Below are positions 28,507 through 37,279 of a DNA stretch of 42,505 nt, piece by piece (position 1 is the first letter of the stretch; each line of letters starts with the position of its first letter). The stretch is from NCBI GenBank assembly GCA_945869675.1, contig CAMBPS010000024.1, forward strand, positions 1 to 42,505, written 5' to 3'. The position numbers and the translations under genes were made by a program. The DNA is from Prosthecobacter debontii. Lineage in GTDB: Bacteria > Verrucomicrobiota > Verrucomicrobiia > Verrucomicrobiales > Verrucomicrobiaceae. Below the pieces are notes generated by a model. That model ran no database searches and was not told the origin of the DNA. It saw only the letters and a program-made list of their open reading frames with translations.

Positions 28507-29646
28507 ATGCCCCCGTCCAAGAAAGCCTCCGCTCCCAGCTCCAGCCAGGTCCATGTCGTCCTCGGAACGGATGATGCACGGGTCAAAGAGGCTGCCATGC
28601 GCATTGTTCAGCGCATCACGCCCCCAGATGCAGGGGACTTTGCCAATGAGATCATTGAGGGTCAGGCGGATAATGCCGAGCATGCCGGGCAAATTTGCTC
28701 CAATGTGATTCAGGCCCTGCAAACGATGCCCTTTTTTGGCGGGGCTAAGATCGTCTGGTTAAAAGCCGCTAACTTTCTGGGGGATAGCCAGACGGGTAAG
28801 GCCCAGGCTGCCGTGCAAGGCTTTGAAAACATCCTGGATGTCCTGGAATCCGGCTTGGGAGCTGAGGTGCAGTTTGTTCTCAGCACCAACGTGATCGATA
28901 AACGCCGCACCTCCTACAAGCGCTTATCAAAGCTGGCCAACTTCGAGATCTTTGATAAGCCCGACACCAGCAAAGCAGGCTGGGAAGGCGCCGTCATGGC
29001 CCATGCCAATGCGAAAGCACGTGAGCTTGGCCTTAGCTTTGAGACTGGCGCTTTAGACCTGCTCGTGCAAATGGCCGGCGACGATACCCGCCAGCTGGAA
29101 AACGAGATCGAAAAGATCGACCTCTATCTCGGAGAGCGCCGCCGCTGTGGCATCAATACCGTGCGTGGTCTGGTCTCCATGAGTCGCGCTGGCGTCATTT
29201 GGGAGATCGGCAATGCCATTGGCACGCGTGATCTCCAGCGTGCTTTAGAGCTGCTCAGTGTGCTGATGTATCAGGGACAAAACGCCATCGGCATCCTTCT
29301 TGCTGCCATCGTGCCACGAGTTCGCAGCCTACTCATCGTGAAAGAGCTGGCCAGTAAGCACCGCGTGAGCAGTAGCAGCTACAGCAGTTTTAATCTGAGC
29401 CTGGATAACCTGCCGCCCAGCGCTACCTCCCACTTACCGCGTAAAAAAGATGGCACTGGTTTTAATGCCTATCCGCTGTTCTTAGCCCTGGGTGAAGCAG
29501 GTCGCTTCACGCTGGATGAACTGCACGACAGCCTTGCGGCCTGTCTTCAGGCCAATTCTAAGCTCGTTACCTCCCAGCTTGATTCCAAGGTCGTGTTGGA
29601 GCGGCTTCTCGTCGGCATGCTCTGTCCGCGCAAGCGCAAGGCCTGA
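28507..29646 (+). CDS. holA: DNA polymerase III subunit delta
   Basis: HolA is the clamp-loader delta subunit that opens the beta clamp. From ATG 28507 the product has 379 residues. The N-terminal domain starts near QVHVVLGTDDARVKEAAMRI, then ALQTMPFFGGAKIVWLKAAN, the typical HolA 'PFF...kivwlk' region. The middle contains GDDTRQLENEIEKIDLYLGE and the C-terminal helical domain has SVLMYQGQNAIGILLAAIVP. The longer in-frame start at 28444 would add 21 non-conserved residues. fdhD follows 14 nt later. Confidence 0.9.
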   Translation: MPPSKKASAPSSSQVHVVLGTDDARVKEAAMRIVQRITPPDAGDFANEIIEGQADNAEHAGQICSNVIQALQTMPFFGGAKIVWLKAANFLGDSQTGKAQAAVQGFENILDVLESGLGAEVQFVLSTNVIDKRRTSYKRLSKLANFEIFDKPDTSKAGWEGAVMAHANAKARELGLSFETGALDLLVQMAGDDTRQLENEIEKIDLYLGERRRCGINTVRGLVSMSRAGVIWEIGNAIGTRDLQRALELLSVLMYQGQNAIGILLAAIVPRVRSLLIVKELASKHRVSSSSYSSFNLSLDNLPPSATSHLPRKKDGTGFNAYPLFLALGEAGRFTLDELHDSLAACLQANSKLVTSQLDSKVVLERLLVGMLCPRKRKA

Positions 29647-29660
29647 GTGGATCCATCCCT

Positions 29661-30539
29661 ATGAGTGATAGCGCCATCCATCCTGTGACCGTGCGGCGCA
29701 TCCGTCTGCCTGATGATGTGACGACGTTGACAGATGTCACTGCCAGTGAAGAGCCGCTGGAAATCCGTGTCGAAGGCCGCAGCGTCGCCGTCGTCATGCG
29801 CACGCCTGGCCATGATGAGGAGCTCGTTGCGGGTTTTCTGGTCAGTGAAGGCATCATCAAAAACGCCCGCGACATTTTAGAAATCAGCCAATGCCCCAGC
29901 ACGGGCAATGTTCATGGCAACGTCGTCGATGTCCTGCTCGGTGCCGTTGTGGTGAATTGGGACCATCTCACCCGCCATGTCTTCAGCGCCTCTAGTTGCG
30001 GTATCTGTGGAAAGACGAGCATTGAGAGTGTGTTCATGAGCTTTCCACCCGTGAGATCCGAATGGTTGGTGAGTGCGGAGTTACTGACCACGCTGCCTGC
30101 CAAGCTCCGCGCTGCCCAGGAAACCTTTTCTCAAACCGGGGGTCTGCACGCCAGTGCCATCTTTGACGAACAGGGAGAAATGCTCGTCCTGCGAGAGGAT
30201 GTGGGCCGTCACAATGCGCTGGATAAAGTTCTTGGTCACGGATTGAGAGCAGGCTTGCTTCCTCACAGCCGACACATCCTGCTCGTCAGTGGCCGTGTCT
30301 CCTTTGAGCTCATGCAAAAAGCGCTGGCCGCAGGTGTTCCCATCGTCGCGGCCATTTCTGCCCCTAGTAGTCTCGCGGTTCAGTTCGCTGAAAGTAGTGG
30401 TCAGACTTTGGTGGGTTTTTTGCGTGGTCAGACGATGAATGTTTACACGCATCCCGAGCGCGTGAGTTGTAATTTAGCCGGTTCAGTCCACAAAGAGGAA
30501 CTCATTGGAGTTGAGCAAAGCCAGACAGTAATCGGCTAG
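29661..30539 (+). CDS. fdhD: Formate dehydrogenase accessory sulfurtransferase FdhD
   Basis: FdhD transfers sulfur from IscS to the bis-MGD molybdenum cofactor to activate formate dehydrogenase. The 292 residues include MRTPGHDEELVAGFLVSEGI and the catalytic loop C113-GI-C116 in SSCGICGKTS. Also present are FSQTGGLHASAIFDEQGEML, LREDVGRHNALDKVLGHGL and SGRVSFELMQKALAAGVPIV, all FdhD hallmarks. No formate dehydrogenase subunit is visible nearby. The last 57 nt overlap the convergent DUF1553 gene; the C-terminal tail there is not conserved-looking. Confidence 0.95.
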   Translation: MSDSAIHPVTVRRIRLPDDVTTLTDVTASEEPLEIRVEGRSVAVVMRTPGHDEELVAGFLVSEGIIKNARDILEISQCPSTGNVHGNVVDVLLGAVVVNWDHLTRHVFSASSCGICGKTSIESVFMSFPPVRSEWLVSAELLTTLPAKLRAAQETFSQTGGLHASAIFDEQGEMLVLREDVGRHNALDKVLGHGLRAGLLPHSRHILLVSGRVSFELMQKALAAGVPIVAAISAPSSLAVQFAESSGQTLVGFLRGQTMNVYTHPERVSCNLAGSVHKEELIGVEQSQTVIG

Positions 30540-32225
30540 GGCAGCATTCAAACTGCCGGTTAGCCTTGTCTGCTGCTCCATGAAAGTAGAACCTGCGGTG
30601 ATCTCGATTTCCGTGGGTATTCGGGAAAGGCAGAGACGTGTGGCGGCGGTCATCAGCGCAGAAATGTCTGAGCCATGCGTTTGAGTGAGGCTCTTGGCTA
30701 GCTTCGCTGCCGTGTCATGGGCAAATTCGGAGTTGAGCAATGCGAGTGCTTGTGGGGCCGTGGTGGATTCATTTCGGCGTGCGCAACTGATCTGCGCATC
30801 CGGCCTATCAAAGAGATCAAAGAGTGGGTGACGGACGTTACGGCGGGCAAAGGTATAGATGCTGCGGCGGGTGTGCTCGTTGGCGTCTGGGGTGACTTTG
30901 TATTGATCTCTGAGAAGGGTATCACGGATCTCTTTGGGCATGGGTAATCGAACGCTTGGGCCACCGGTTTTGAGATTCAGCTGACCTGAAACCGCCAGCA
31001 TGGTATCACGTAGCATCTCGCCTGTGAGCCGGCGTTGCGGGATCTTGGTTTGCCGATAGGTCGGTGACAGGACGATGAGTTGATGAAGCTTTTTGAGGCT
31101 CCATCCCGACTTCGGAAGTTGAGTGGCGAGCCAGTCAAGCAGGGCAGGATTTGTGGGAGCTTCTCCCTGATGTCCCAAATCCCCGGGCACTGCGGAGAGA
31201 GGTTTTCCCAGATGCTGCTGCCAGATCCGGTTCACCATGGCACGCAGAAAGAGTGCGTTATTTTGATTGGCGAGCCATCGGGCAAAGGCAGCCCGATCAG
31301 GTTGATCCGTGCTGCCAAAGAGACGCGGTACGGCAGCTTGGATCTCAGGGCCTGGGCGCTTGAAGTCGCCCCGAATGAACACGGTGCTGGCGGGCACGCC
31401 TTCGGTGAAAACACGCACGCTGGGTCCCAGGGGCTTGCGTTCCTTGGGCATGACGGTGTTATCAAAAAAGGCGCGCAGGCGATAAAAATCGGCCTGACTG
31501 ATGGGATCATACGGATGATCATGACACTGCGCGCAGCCGATGGTGAGCCCCAGTCCGACACTGCCGACGGTGGACGTGATGTCATTCAACAGAACGTGCC
31601 GACGCTCGGATTGGTTATTCAGATCGGGCATGTCTGGCACCGCAAACAAAAACCCGGTGGCCGTTTCATGAGCCTTTGAAAGCTGATCGCCGGCGATCTG
31701 AAATTGTACGAATTGATCAAAGGGTATATCGTCATTCAGCGCTTGGATGATCCAGTCGCGATACTGCCAGGCGCGGCTCCGTTCGGTGTCGTACTCATAG
31801 CCATCCGTTTCGGCAAATCGGGCTAGATCGAGCCACCACTGTGCCCAGTGTTCGCCATAGCGTGGGGAACTCAGGAGTCGATCTACCAGCGCTGCATAGC
31901 TGGTCTCTGTGAACTCCGTCAGCGTGTTCGGATCAGGCGGCAGACCCGTGAGGTCAAAGGTCACCCGGCGGATGAGCGTGGCCGCATCCGCAGGAGCTGA
32001 CTCCGGTGGCAAAAGTTCTTCGAGGCGTGTCTCGACATCAGCTTTTGCCAGTGGTTGAAAGGCCCAGTGCTCGCGGTCTTTCGCCGTGATGGGTGGCTCG
32101 TTCTTCACGGGATCCGACGAGGCGTGAATGGCGACGGCATGAGCTTTCACTGCGCAGATCAGCACGACGAGACAGGTCAAGAGGCTACACAAGCCCTGTA
32201 GTCTTGGGGGCTTGGTCTTGCTCAT
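30483..32225 (-). CDS. DUF1549/DUF1553 domain protein, exported
   Basis: From ATG 32225 the protein has 580 residues: a signal-like segment (LCSLLTCLVVLICAVKAHA), then DUF1549 with HWAFQPL, RRVTFDLTGLPPDPNTLTEF, LLSSPRYGEHWAQWWLDLAR FAETDGYE, and DUF1553 with FARWLANQNNALFLRAMVNRI WQQHLGKPL and SEFAHDTAAKLA near the end. Such proteins, abundant in Planctomycetes and Verrucomicrobia, usually start with a PSC1 cytochrome-like domain; here no CxxCH is present, so it is the short form. The start overlaps the DUF1501 stop by 4 nt (ATGA), giving a coupled pair. The biochemical role is unknown. Confidence 0.9.
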   Translation of the reverse strand: MSKTKPPRLQGLCSLLTCLVVLICAVKAHAVAIHASSDPVKNEPPITAKDREHWAFQPLAKADVETRLEELLPPESAPADAATLIRRVTFDLTGLPPDPNTLTEFTETSYAALVDRLLSSPRYGEHWAQWWLDLARFAETDGYEYDTERSRAWQYRDWIIQALNDDIPFDQFVQFQIAGDQLSKAHETATGFLFAVPDMPDLNNQSERRHVLLNDITSTVGSVGLGLTIGCAQCHDHPYDPISQADFYRLRAFFDNTVMPKERKPLGPSVRVFTEGVPASTVFIRGDFKRPGPEIQAAVPRLFGSTDQPDRAAFARWLANQNNALFLRAMVNRIWQQHLGKPLSAVPGDLGHQGEAPTNPALLDWLATQLPKSGWSLKKLHQLIVLSPTYRQTKIPQRRLTGEMLRDTMLAVSGQLNLKTGGPSVRLPMPKEIRDTLLRDQYKVTPDANEHTRRSIYTFARRNVRHPLFDLFDRPDAQISCARRNESTTAPQALALLNSEFAHDTAAKLAKSLTQTHGSDISALMTAATRLCLSRIPTEIEITAGSTFMEQQTRLTGSLNAALADYCLALLNSNEFLFVD

Positions 32226-33610
32226 GCCAGGATGCCTTTTACCACGCGGCATTCGTCCACGCCGGTGAGTTTTTGATCCAGGCCGTTCAGCCGGAAGGTG
32301 AGCCTCTCATGGTCTAGGCCCAGCAGATGCAGGATCGTGGCATGGAGATCATGCACATGGACTTTATCCTGCGTCGCACGCAGGCCAAAGGCATCGGTTG
32401 CTCCATGGACATGGCCATGCTTCACACCCGCACCAAAAAGCACCGTGGTGAAGCCCCAGGGATTGTGATCACGCCCGACGCCCTTTTCACTCATGGGCAT
32501 CCGGCCAAATTCGCCACCCCAGATCACGAGGGTTTCCTCCAGCAGGCCGCGCTGCTTCAAATCACGAAGCAGTCCCGCTACTGGGATGTCTGTTCGGGCA
32601 CAGTAGTCGCTGTGATTTTTGAGGACGTTCTCGTGCGCATCCCAGCCGTTGGTATCGCCCGAGTAAACCTGCACAAAACGCACACCGCGCTCGATCATGC
32701 GCCTGGCTAGCAGGCAGCGTGTGCCAAACTCCTGAGTCTTCGGCTGATCGATCCCATAGAGATGTTTGGTGGCTTCGGATTCACCAGCCATGTCCACCGC
32801 TTCCGGCGCGGCGGTCTGCATGCGGAAAGCCAGCTCGTAGGCACGAATACGTGCGTCCAGCACTGGATCGCCCCCATGGCGGGCGAGGTGGCCTGCATTC
32901 ATTTGTTGGATGAGATTCAGCGTGGCGCGTTGACGGGCACTGCTCTGCGGACTTTGCAGATCCAGGATGGGATGTTGGCCTGCCCGCATGGTGGTGCCTT
33001 GATAAGTCGCCGGTAAATAGCCGCTACCCCAGGCCGCCGGACCGCCCTTCAGACCACCACTGGGATCAGGCATCACCACAAAGGCAGGCATGTCGGCATT
33101 CTCTGTGCCGAGTCCATACGATACCCAGCTGCCCATGCTTGGCTTGCCCATTTGGATGGAGCCTGTGTTCATCTGATACACCGATTGCGGATGGTTGACG
33201 CTGTCGCCATGGCAACTGCGGATCACACACATCTCATCGGCCAGTTCGGCCATGTGAGGTAGGAAATCGCTGATCTCGATGCCGCTCTGACCATGCTTCC
33301 GAAAAGGTTTCACGGGTGCGAGCAACGGATTTTGCGCCACTTTCCGACGTGTCTCCACCGCTCCGTAACTGTCAGGCAAAGGCTGGCCCGCATAGCGGAT
33401 GAGGTCGGGTTTCGGATCGAAGAGATCGAGATGACTCGGCCCGCCATGCATGAAAAGCCAGATCACGCGCTTGGCCTTTGCTGGGAAATGGCTGCGGACA
33501 TTGGCCCCCAAACCGTCCGTTTGCATCAGGTGAGAGGCAGCGATGCTGGACAAACCAACGCCCGCGCTACCGATAAAACGGCGGCGCGAAAAGGTGTCTG
33601 AGGTGTCCAT
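32222..33610 (-). CDS. DUF1501 protein (alkaline-phosphatase-like fold), Tat-exported
   Basis: The 462-residue protein begins with a twin-arginine signal, SRRRFIGSAGVGLSSIAA. The body has the DUF1501 pattern: RVIWLFMHGGPSHLDLFDPKP, HGDSVNHPQSVYQMNTG, GSWVSYGLGTENADMPAFVV, RFVQVYSGDTNGWDAHENVL KNH, ETLVIWGGEFGRMPMSEKG GRDHNPWGFTTVLFGAGVK. The family resembles sulfatases/alkaline phosphatases in fold and nearly always pairs with DUF1549/DUF1553, as here. Its divergent neighbour ileS starts 142 nt away, so both promoters must lie in that interval. Confidence 0.92.
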   Translation of the reverse strand: MDTSDTFSRRRFIGSAGVGLSSIAASHLMQTDGLGANVRSHFPAKAKRVIWLFMHGGPSHLDLFDPKPDLIRYAGQPLPDSYGAVETRRKVAQNPLLAPVKPFRKHGQSGIEISDFLPHMAELADEMCVIRSCHGDSVNHPQSVYQMNTGSIQMGKPSMGSWVSYGLGTENADMPAFVVMPDPSGGLKGGPAAWGSGYLPATYQGTTMRAGQHPILDLQSPQSSARQRATLNLIQQMNAGHLARHGGDPVLDARIRAYELAFRMQTAAPEAVDMAGESEATKHLYGIDQPKTQEFGTRCLLARRMIERGVRFVQVYSGDTNGWDAHENVLKNHSDYCARTDIPVAGLLRDLKQRGLLEETLVIWGGEFGRMPMSEKGVGRDHNPWGFTTVLFGAGVKHGHVHGATDAFGLRATQDKVHVHDLHATILHLLGLDHERLTFRLNGLDQKLTGVDECRVVKGILA

Positions 33611-33752
33611 GGCGTAGAAACGGCAGCAGGCGGCTGTATCGTTCAGGCTTCCGTGTTTTTAGGCCCGTTGATTCATTCTCTGAGCGAACAGCCCACACGC
33701 TCTCCTTGCTACGTCGCTCTGCCGCGCTAGTCTCCATGCTCCATTTTCCATC

Positions 33753-36518
33753 ATGAGCGCCGAGACCCCTGCCAAGAAGAACTACAAAGACACCGTCCGC
33801 CTGCCGAAGACCGACTTCCCCATGAAGGCGGATCTCGTGACTCGCGAGCCCCAGCGCCTGGCCAAATGGGAAGCCGGTGGCCTTTACCAGCGCATCATGA
33901 AGCAGTCCGCAGGACGTCCGAAGTTCGTCCTGCATGACGGCCCGCCCTTTGCCAACGGCGACGTCCACATGGGCACCGCGCTGAACAAAGTGCTGAAAGA
34001 CCTCATCGTGAAGTCCAAGACCATGGCTGGCTTCCACGCGCCCTATATCCCCGGCTGGGATTGCCACGGCCTGCCCATCGAGTTCAAAGTCGTCAAAGAA
34101 GCCAAGGACCTGGCCCCTGCCGAAGTCCGCACGCGCTCGGAAGCCTACGCCCGCAAATTCATCGACATCCAGCGCCAGTCCTTCAAGCGCCTCGGCGTTT
34201 TTGGCGACTGGGAGAACCCCTACCTCACGCTCGCGCCGACCTATGAGGCCGACATCATGCGCACCTTTGCCAAGTTCTTGGAAAAAGGTCTCGTCTATCG
34301 TGCCAAGCGCCCCGTCCTCTGGAGCTATGGGGCCCAGACCGCGCTCGCTGAAGCCGAGGTGGAGTACAAAGAAAAGACCTCGCCGGCGATCTATGTGAAG
34401 TTTGCTCTGCCTGATGGCAATAACCTTGTCATCTGGACCACCACACCATGGACTCTGCCTGCCAATCTCGGCATCGCTTTGCATCCTGACTTTGACTACA
34501 CCGCCGCCACCTTCACCCACGAAGATGGCCGCAGTGAGAAGCTCATCCTCGCGAACTCCCGTATCGAGGCCTTCAGCGCCAGCACCGGTTTCAAGCTCGA
34601 TCCCGCCCAGCCGACCTCGAAGCTCAAAGGCAAAGATCTCCTGGGTAGCGAAGCTCAGCATCCCTTCTTGCCGCGCACGTCGAAGATTATCAACGCCCTC
34701 TTCGTCACTGACGACGCCGGCACCGGCGCTGTCCACATGGCCCCTGGCCATGGCGCGGACGACTACATCGCTGGCAAAGAAAACGGCCTCGACATCCTGT
34801 CTCCTGTCGATGATGCCGGCTGCTTCACCGCTGAGTGCGGTTTGCCCGAGTTCGTCGGTCAGCACGTCTTCAAGAGCAACGAAGGCATCATCGCCATCCT
34901 TGAGGGCAAAGGCGCACTCTTGGGCAACGAAAAATACGTCCACCAGTATCCTCATTGCTGGCGCTCCAAGACCCCCATCATCTTCCGTGCCGTCCCGCAG
35001 TTCTTCATTCGCATCGCCGCCTTCCGCGACGAAGCCCTGAAGGCTATCGACACCGTGAACTGGCTGCCCGCTTGGGGGCGCAACCGCATTTACGGCACTG
35101 TTGAAAGCCGTCCGGATTGGTGCATCTCCCGCCAGCGCACTTGGGGCGTCCCACTGCCCATCTTCTACGATGCCGAAGGCCAGGCCATCATGGATCACAC
35201 GATTTCCCTGAAGGTCGCCGACGCCGTCGAGACGCACGGCACCAACCTCTGGTTTGAAAAAGACGACGCCTTCTGGAGCGACCTCGTCGGCCTGCCAGAG
35301 GGCAGCAAGCGCTGCAAAGACACGCTTGATGTTTGGATCGACTCCGGTTCCTCCTCCGTCGCCGTCTTGGATCGCCACCCCGAGCTTTATTGTCCTGCCG
35401 ATGTCTATATCGAGGGCACCGACCAGCATCGCGGCTGGTTCCAGAGCAGCCTCATGGTCAGCGTCGCCGTCCGCGGCATCGCGCCTTACAAGACCGTCAT
35501 CACCAACGGCTTCGTCGTTGATACCAGCGGCAAAAAGATCAGCAAAAGCGACCAGGGCACCGACAAAGCCGCCAAGCCCATGACCGCCGACCACTACTAC
35601 AACAAGTACGGTGGCGACATGGTCCGCCTTTGGGCCGCCAGCGTCGATTATCAAAACGACGTCCCCTTCAGCGAAGAACTCTTCCAGCAAACCGGAGAGA
35701 GCTACCGCCGCATCCGCAACACCTTCCGAGTCCTCCTCGGCAATCTTCATGACCAGAAAGTGGAACAGGTTTCCAACCTGTTTCCCCAGAACGGACAGGT
35801 TACAAACCTGTCCCACTTTACTCTGATCGACCGCTGGATCCTCGAGCGTCTCCACAGCGTCCTCACCGACTGCCTTGCCGGTTACGCCGCCTACGACTTC
35901 CGCAAAGTCGTCACCACCATCACCCAGTTCGTCTCGGGCGACCTCTCCGCCCTCTACATCGACATCACCAAGGACCGGATGTACTGTGATGCCGCCGACA
36001 GCCCCCGCCGTCGCGCCACCCAGGCCACCATCCGCGAGATCACCGAGACCTTAACCAAGCTCCTCGCGCCCATCCTTGCCTACACCGCCGATGAAACCTG
36101 GGAGTTCCTCGGCCACTCTGACAGCGTCCATTTGGAAGCCTTCCCGCAGGCGAATTCACTGTTTGCCAACTCCGAGGCCACTGCCGCCGTCGAAGAGCTG
36201 CTAAAGGCCCGCGCCGTCATTCAGCAAGCCATCGAAGCCGCTCGTCAGGCCAAAAAGATCGGCTCCAACCTCGAAGCCACCGTCAATCTCACCCTCCCCG
36301 AGGCCGGCTTCACCAACCCCGTCTTCCAGGATCTGCCCACCCTCCAGGAATTCTTCATCCTCAGCGACCTCCACATCACCCGTGGTTCAGAACTGGCGGC
36401 AAGTGTCGAAGTCTGCACCAACCCCAAATGCGAACGCTGCTGGAAGCTCCTCCCGGATGTCGGCACCATCGAAGCGCATCCAACGCTCTGCGGACGGTGC
36501 GCTGAGGCGGTTTCGTAG
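33753..36518 (+). CDS. ileS: Isoleucyl-tRNA synthetase
   Basis: IleRS charges tRNA-Ile and edits valine. The 921 residues contain FVLHDGPPFANGDVHMGTAL (the HIGH motif appears as HMGT, residues 72-75), the CP1 editing region with WTTTPWTLPANLGIALHPD, GAVHMAPGHGADDY, GTDQHRGWFQSS, KISKS at 595-599, RRIRNTFRVLLGNL, and a C-terminal zinc motif CTNPKCERCWKLLP ... CGRCAE. This is the bacterial type with C-terminal zinc finger. Between NLHDQ and LIDRW an in-frame palindromic element encodes residues about 669-689 (EQVSNLFPQNGQVTNLSH), replacing the usual linker. Codon use is more GC-rich than in the ribosomal operon. Confidence 0.97.
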   Translation: MSAETPAKKNYKDTVRLPKTDFPMKADLVTREPQRLAKWEAGGLYQRIMKQSAGRPKFVLHDGPPFANGDVHMGTALNKVLKDLIVKSKTMAGFHAPYIPGWDCHGLPIEFKVVKEAKDLAPAEVRTRSEAYARKFIDIQRQSFKRLGVFGDWENPYLTLAPTYEADIMRTFAKFLEKGLVYRAKRPVLWSYGAQTALAEAEVEYKEKTSPAIYVKFALPDGNNLVIWTTTPWTLPANLGIALHPDFDYTAATFTHEDGRSEKLILANSRIEAFSASTGFKLDPAQPTSKLKGKDLLGSEAQHPFLPRTSKIINALFVTDDAGTGAVHMAPGHGADDYIAGKENGLDILSPVDDAGCFTAECGLPEFVGQHVFKSNEGIIAILEGKGALLGNEKYVHQYPHCWRSKTPIIFRAVPQFFIRIAAFRDEALKAIDTVNWLPAWGRNRIYGTVESRPDWCISRQRTWGVPLPIFYDAEGQAIMDHTISLKVADAVETHGTNLWFEKDDAFWSDLVGLPEGSKRCKDTLDVWIDSGSSSVAVLDRHPELYCPADVYIEGTDQHRGWFQSSLMVSVAVRGIAPYKTVITNGFVVDTSGKKISKSDQGTDKAAKPMTADHYYNKYGGDMVRLWAASVDYQNDVPFSEELFQQTGESYRRIRNTFRVLLGNLHDQKVEQVSNLFPQNGQVTNLSHFTLIDRWILERLHSVLTDCLAGYAAYDFRKVVTTITQFVSGDLSALYIDITKDRMYCDAADSPRRRATQATIREITETLTKLLAPILAYTADETWEFLGHSDSVHLEAFPQANSLFANSEATAAVEELLKARAVIQQAIEAARQAKKIGSNLEATVNLTLPEAGFTNPVFQDLPTLQEFFILSDLHITRGSELAASVEVCTNPKCERCWKLLPDVGTIEAHPTLCGRCAEAVS
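35760..35816. repeat. Double palindrome inserted in frame in ileS
   Basis: Two small perfect hairpins lie in tandem. AACAGGTT (35764-35771) pairs with AACCTGTT (35775-35782) around TCC. GGACAGGTT (35793-35801) pairs with AACCTGTCC (35805-35813) around ACA. The two units are also inverted copies of each other (GTGG(G)ACAGGTTT...AACCTGT), so the whole 57 bp can fold as one larger hairpin. It is in frame with ileS and contains no stop codon in that frame; a long antisense frame also stays open. Confidence 0.85.
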
Positions 36519-36936
36519 ATTCCAGTGTTACTCGAATAGATAGGTTCTGAACCAAACACCTTCCCACGAGGACCTCACCCATTTTGATCACCTCGAACTT
36601 CTCGGTGGATTCCTCATTCTGCATGATGAGATCAGCGGCAGCCTCTCATCGACGCCATCGGAAGGGAAGCCCTCGCCCGCACCTCCATCATCGGGCGGGA
36701 ATTCTAAATCACATTATGTCTCGGACTTTCCGAGAAAGAACTCTCCGTGACGCTTTATCATGAAGTCCTCGAAGCCGCTGCCGTGGCTTCCGATGATCCA
36801 CCTGAAAGCCTCATCGAGTTCAACGAAGGCGACTTCGACGCGGCCGCCTATGCCGCCTACGATCTCTTCGGTCCTGTTAGACCCATGGCACTGAACCTCA
36901 TGTTGCAATCGCATGGTTTTTGAGAACTTTAATCGC
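36519..36936. other. Gene-poor stretch with decayed reading frames
   Basis: No intact gene was found in this 418-nt interval after ileS. At least two + strand frames read like protein without a start codon: one around 36561-36620 (HEDLTHFDHLELLGGFLILH) and one at 36708-36923, annotated separately. No terminator with a T-tract was seen after ileS. Confidence 0.5.
36708..36923 (+). pseudogene. Gene remnant without start codon
   Basis: An open frame bounded upstream by TAA (36705-36707) reads LGLSEKELSVTLYHEVLEAA then DDPPESLIEFNEGDFDAAAY and AYDLFGP, ending with LNLMLQSHGF and a TGA. The composition is protein-like and acidic/helical, but there is no ATG; the only near-start is GTG in LSV. It looks like the 3' part of a small gene whose 5' end has been lost or frameshifted. 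A small ATG-started gene follows 13 nt later. No family is recognised with certainty. Confidence 0.4.
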
Positions 36937-37167
36937 ATGCACGCCGAGACCATTCAAATAACCTTACTCAGGCTAAAAGACGGCACACGCCTCCTTCGAC
37001 TAACCGAGTCAGAAACCGGCTTAGCGTTGGAGCGAGCCTTGAATCCAAATCGTCCCCTGTTGCGGCAGAAGCAGACGCTAAGGGCACTGTTTGATTCCAT
37101 GCTCCAACGCGCCGAACTTCTTGCCAGCAGACGGATCGCAAAAACATTTGAAATCACCTATTTGTGA
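36937..37167 (+). CDS. Small protein of unknown function
   Basis: From ATG 36937 the product has 76 residues, MHAETIQITLLRLKDGTRLL then RLTESETGLALERALNPNRP and LRALFDSMLQRAELLASRRI. It looks like a soluble, basic, two-part beta/alpha protein without signal peptide or membrane segment. I do not recognise a family. It follows the remnant at 36708-36923 by 13 nt; together they may be what is left of a two-gene cassette. A longer in-frame start at 36913 lies inside the remnant and is less likely. Confidence 0.5.
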   Translation: MHAETIQITLLRLKDGTRLLRLTESETGLALERALNPNRPLLRQKQTLRALFDSMLQRAELLASRRIAKTFEITYL

Positions 37168-37279
37168 CAGTTAGATTGCGCAGAAAGCTAGGCAACTTCC
37201 CCCTTTTTTGAGGTCACAGCTATTTGCATTTCTATCCATGACCGTAAATTCATCTTCAGCTCAAATGTTACCAATGGCC

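Noticed and set aside
35760..35816. Intron or intein in ileS
   Set aside because: Too short, no splice motifs, and the reading frame continues through a simple double palindrome.
33567..35855. 762-codon open frame antisense to ileS
   Set aside because: It mirrors ileS codon bias; the sense strand encodes a complete synthetase with all motifs.
36714..36953. 79-codon - strand frame after ileS
   Set aside because: It is antisense to the more protein-like + strand remnant.
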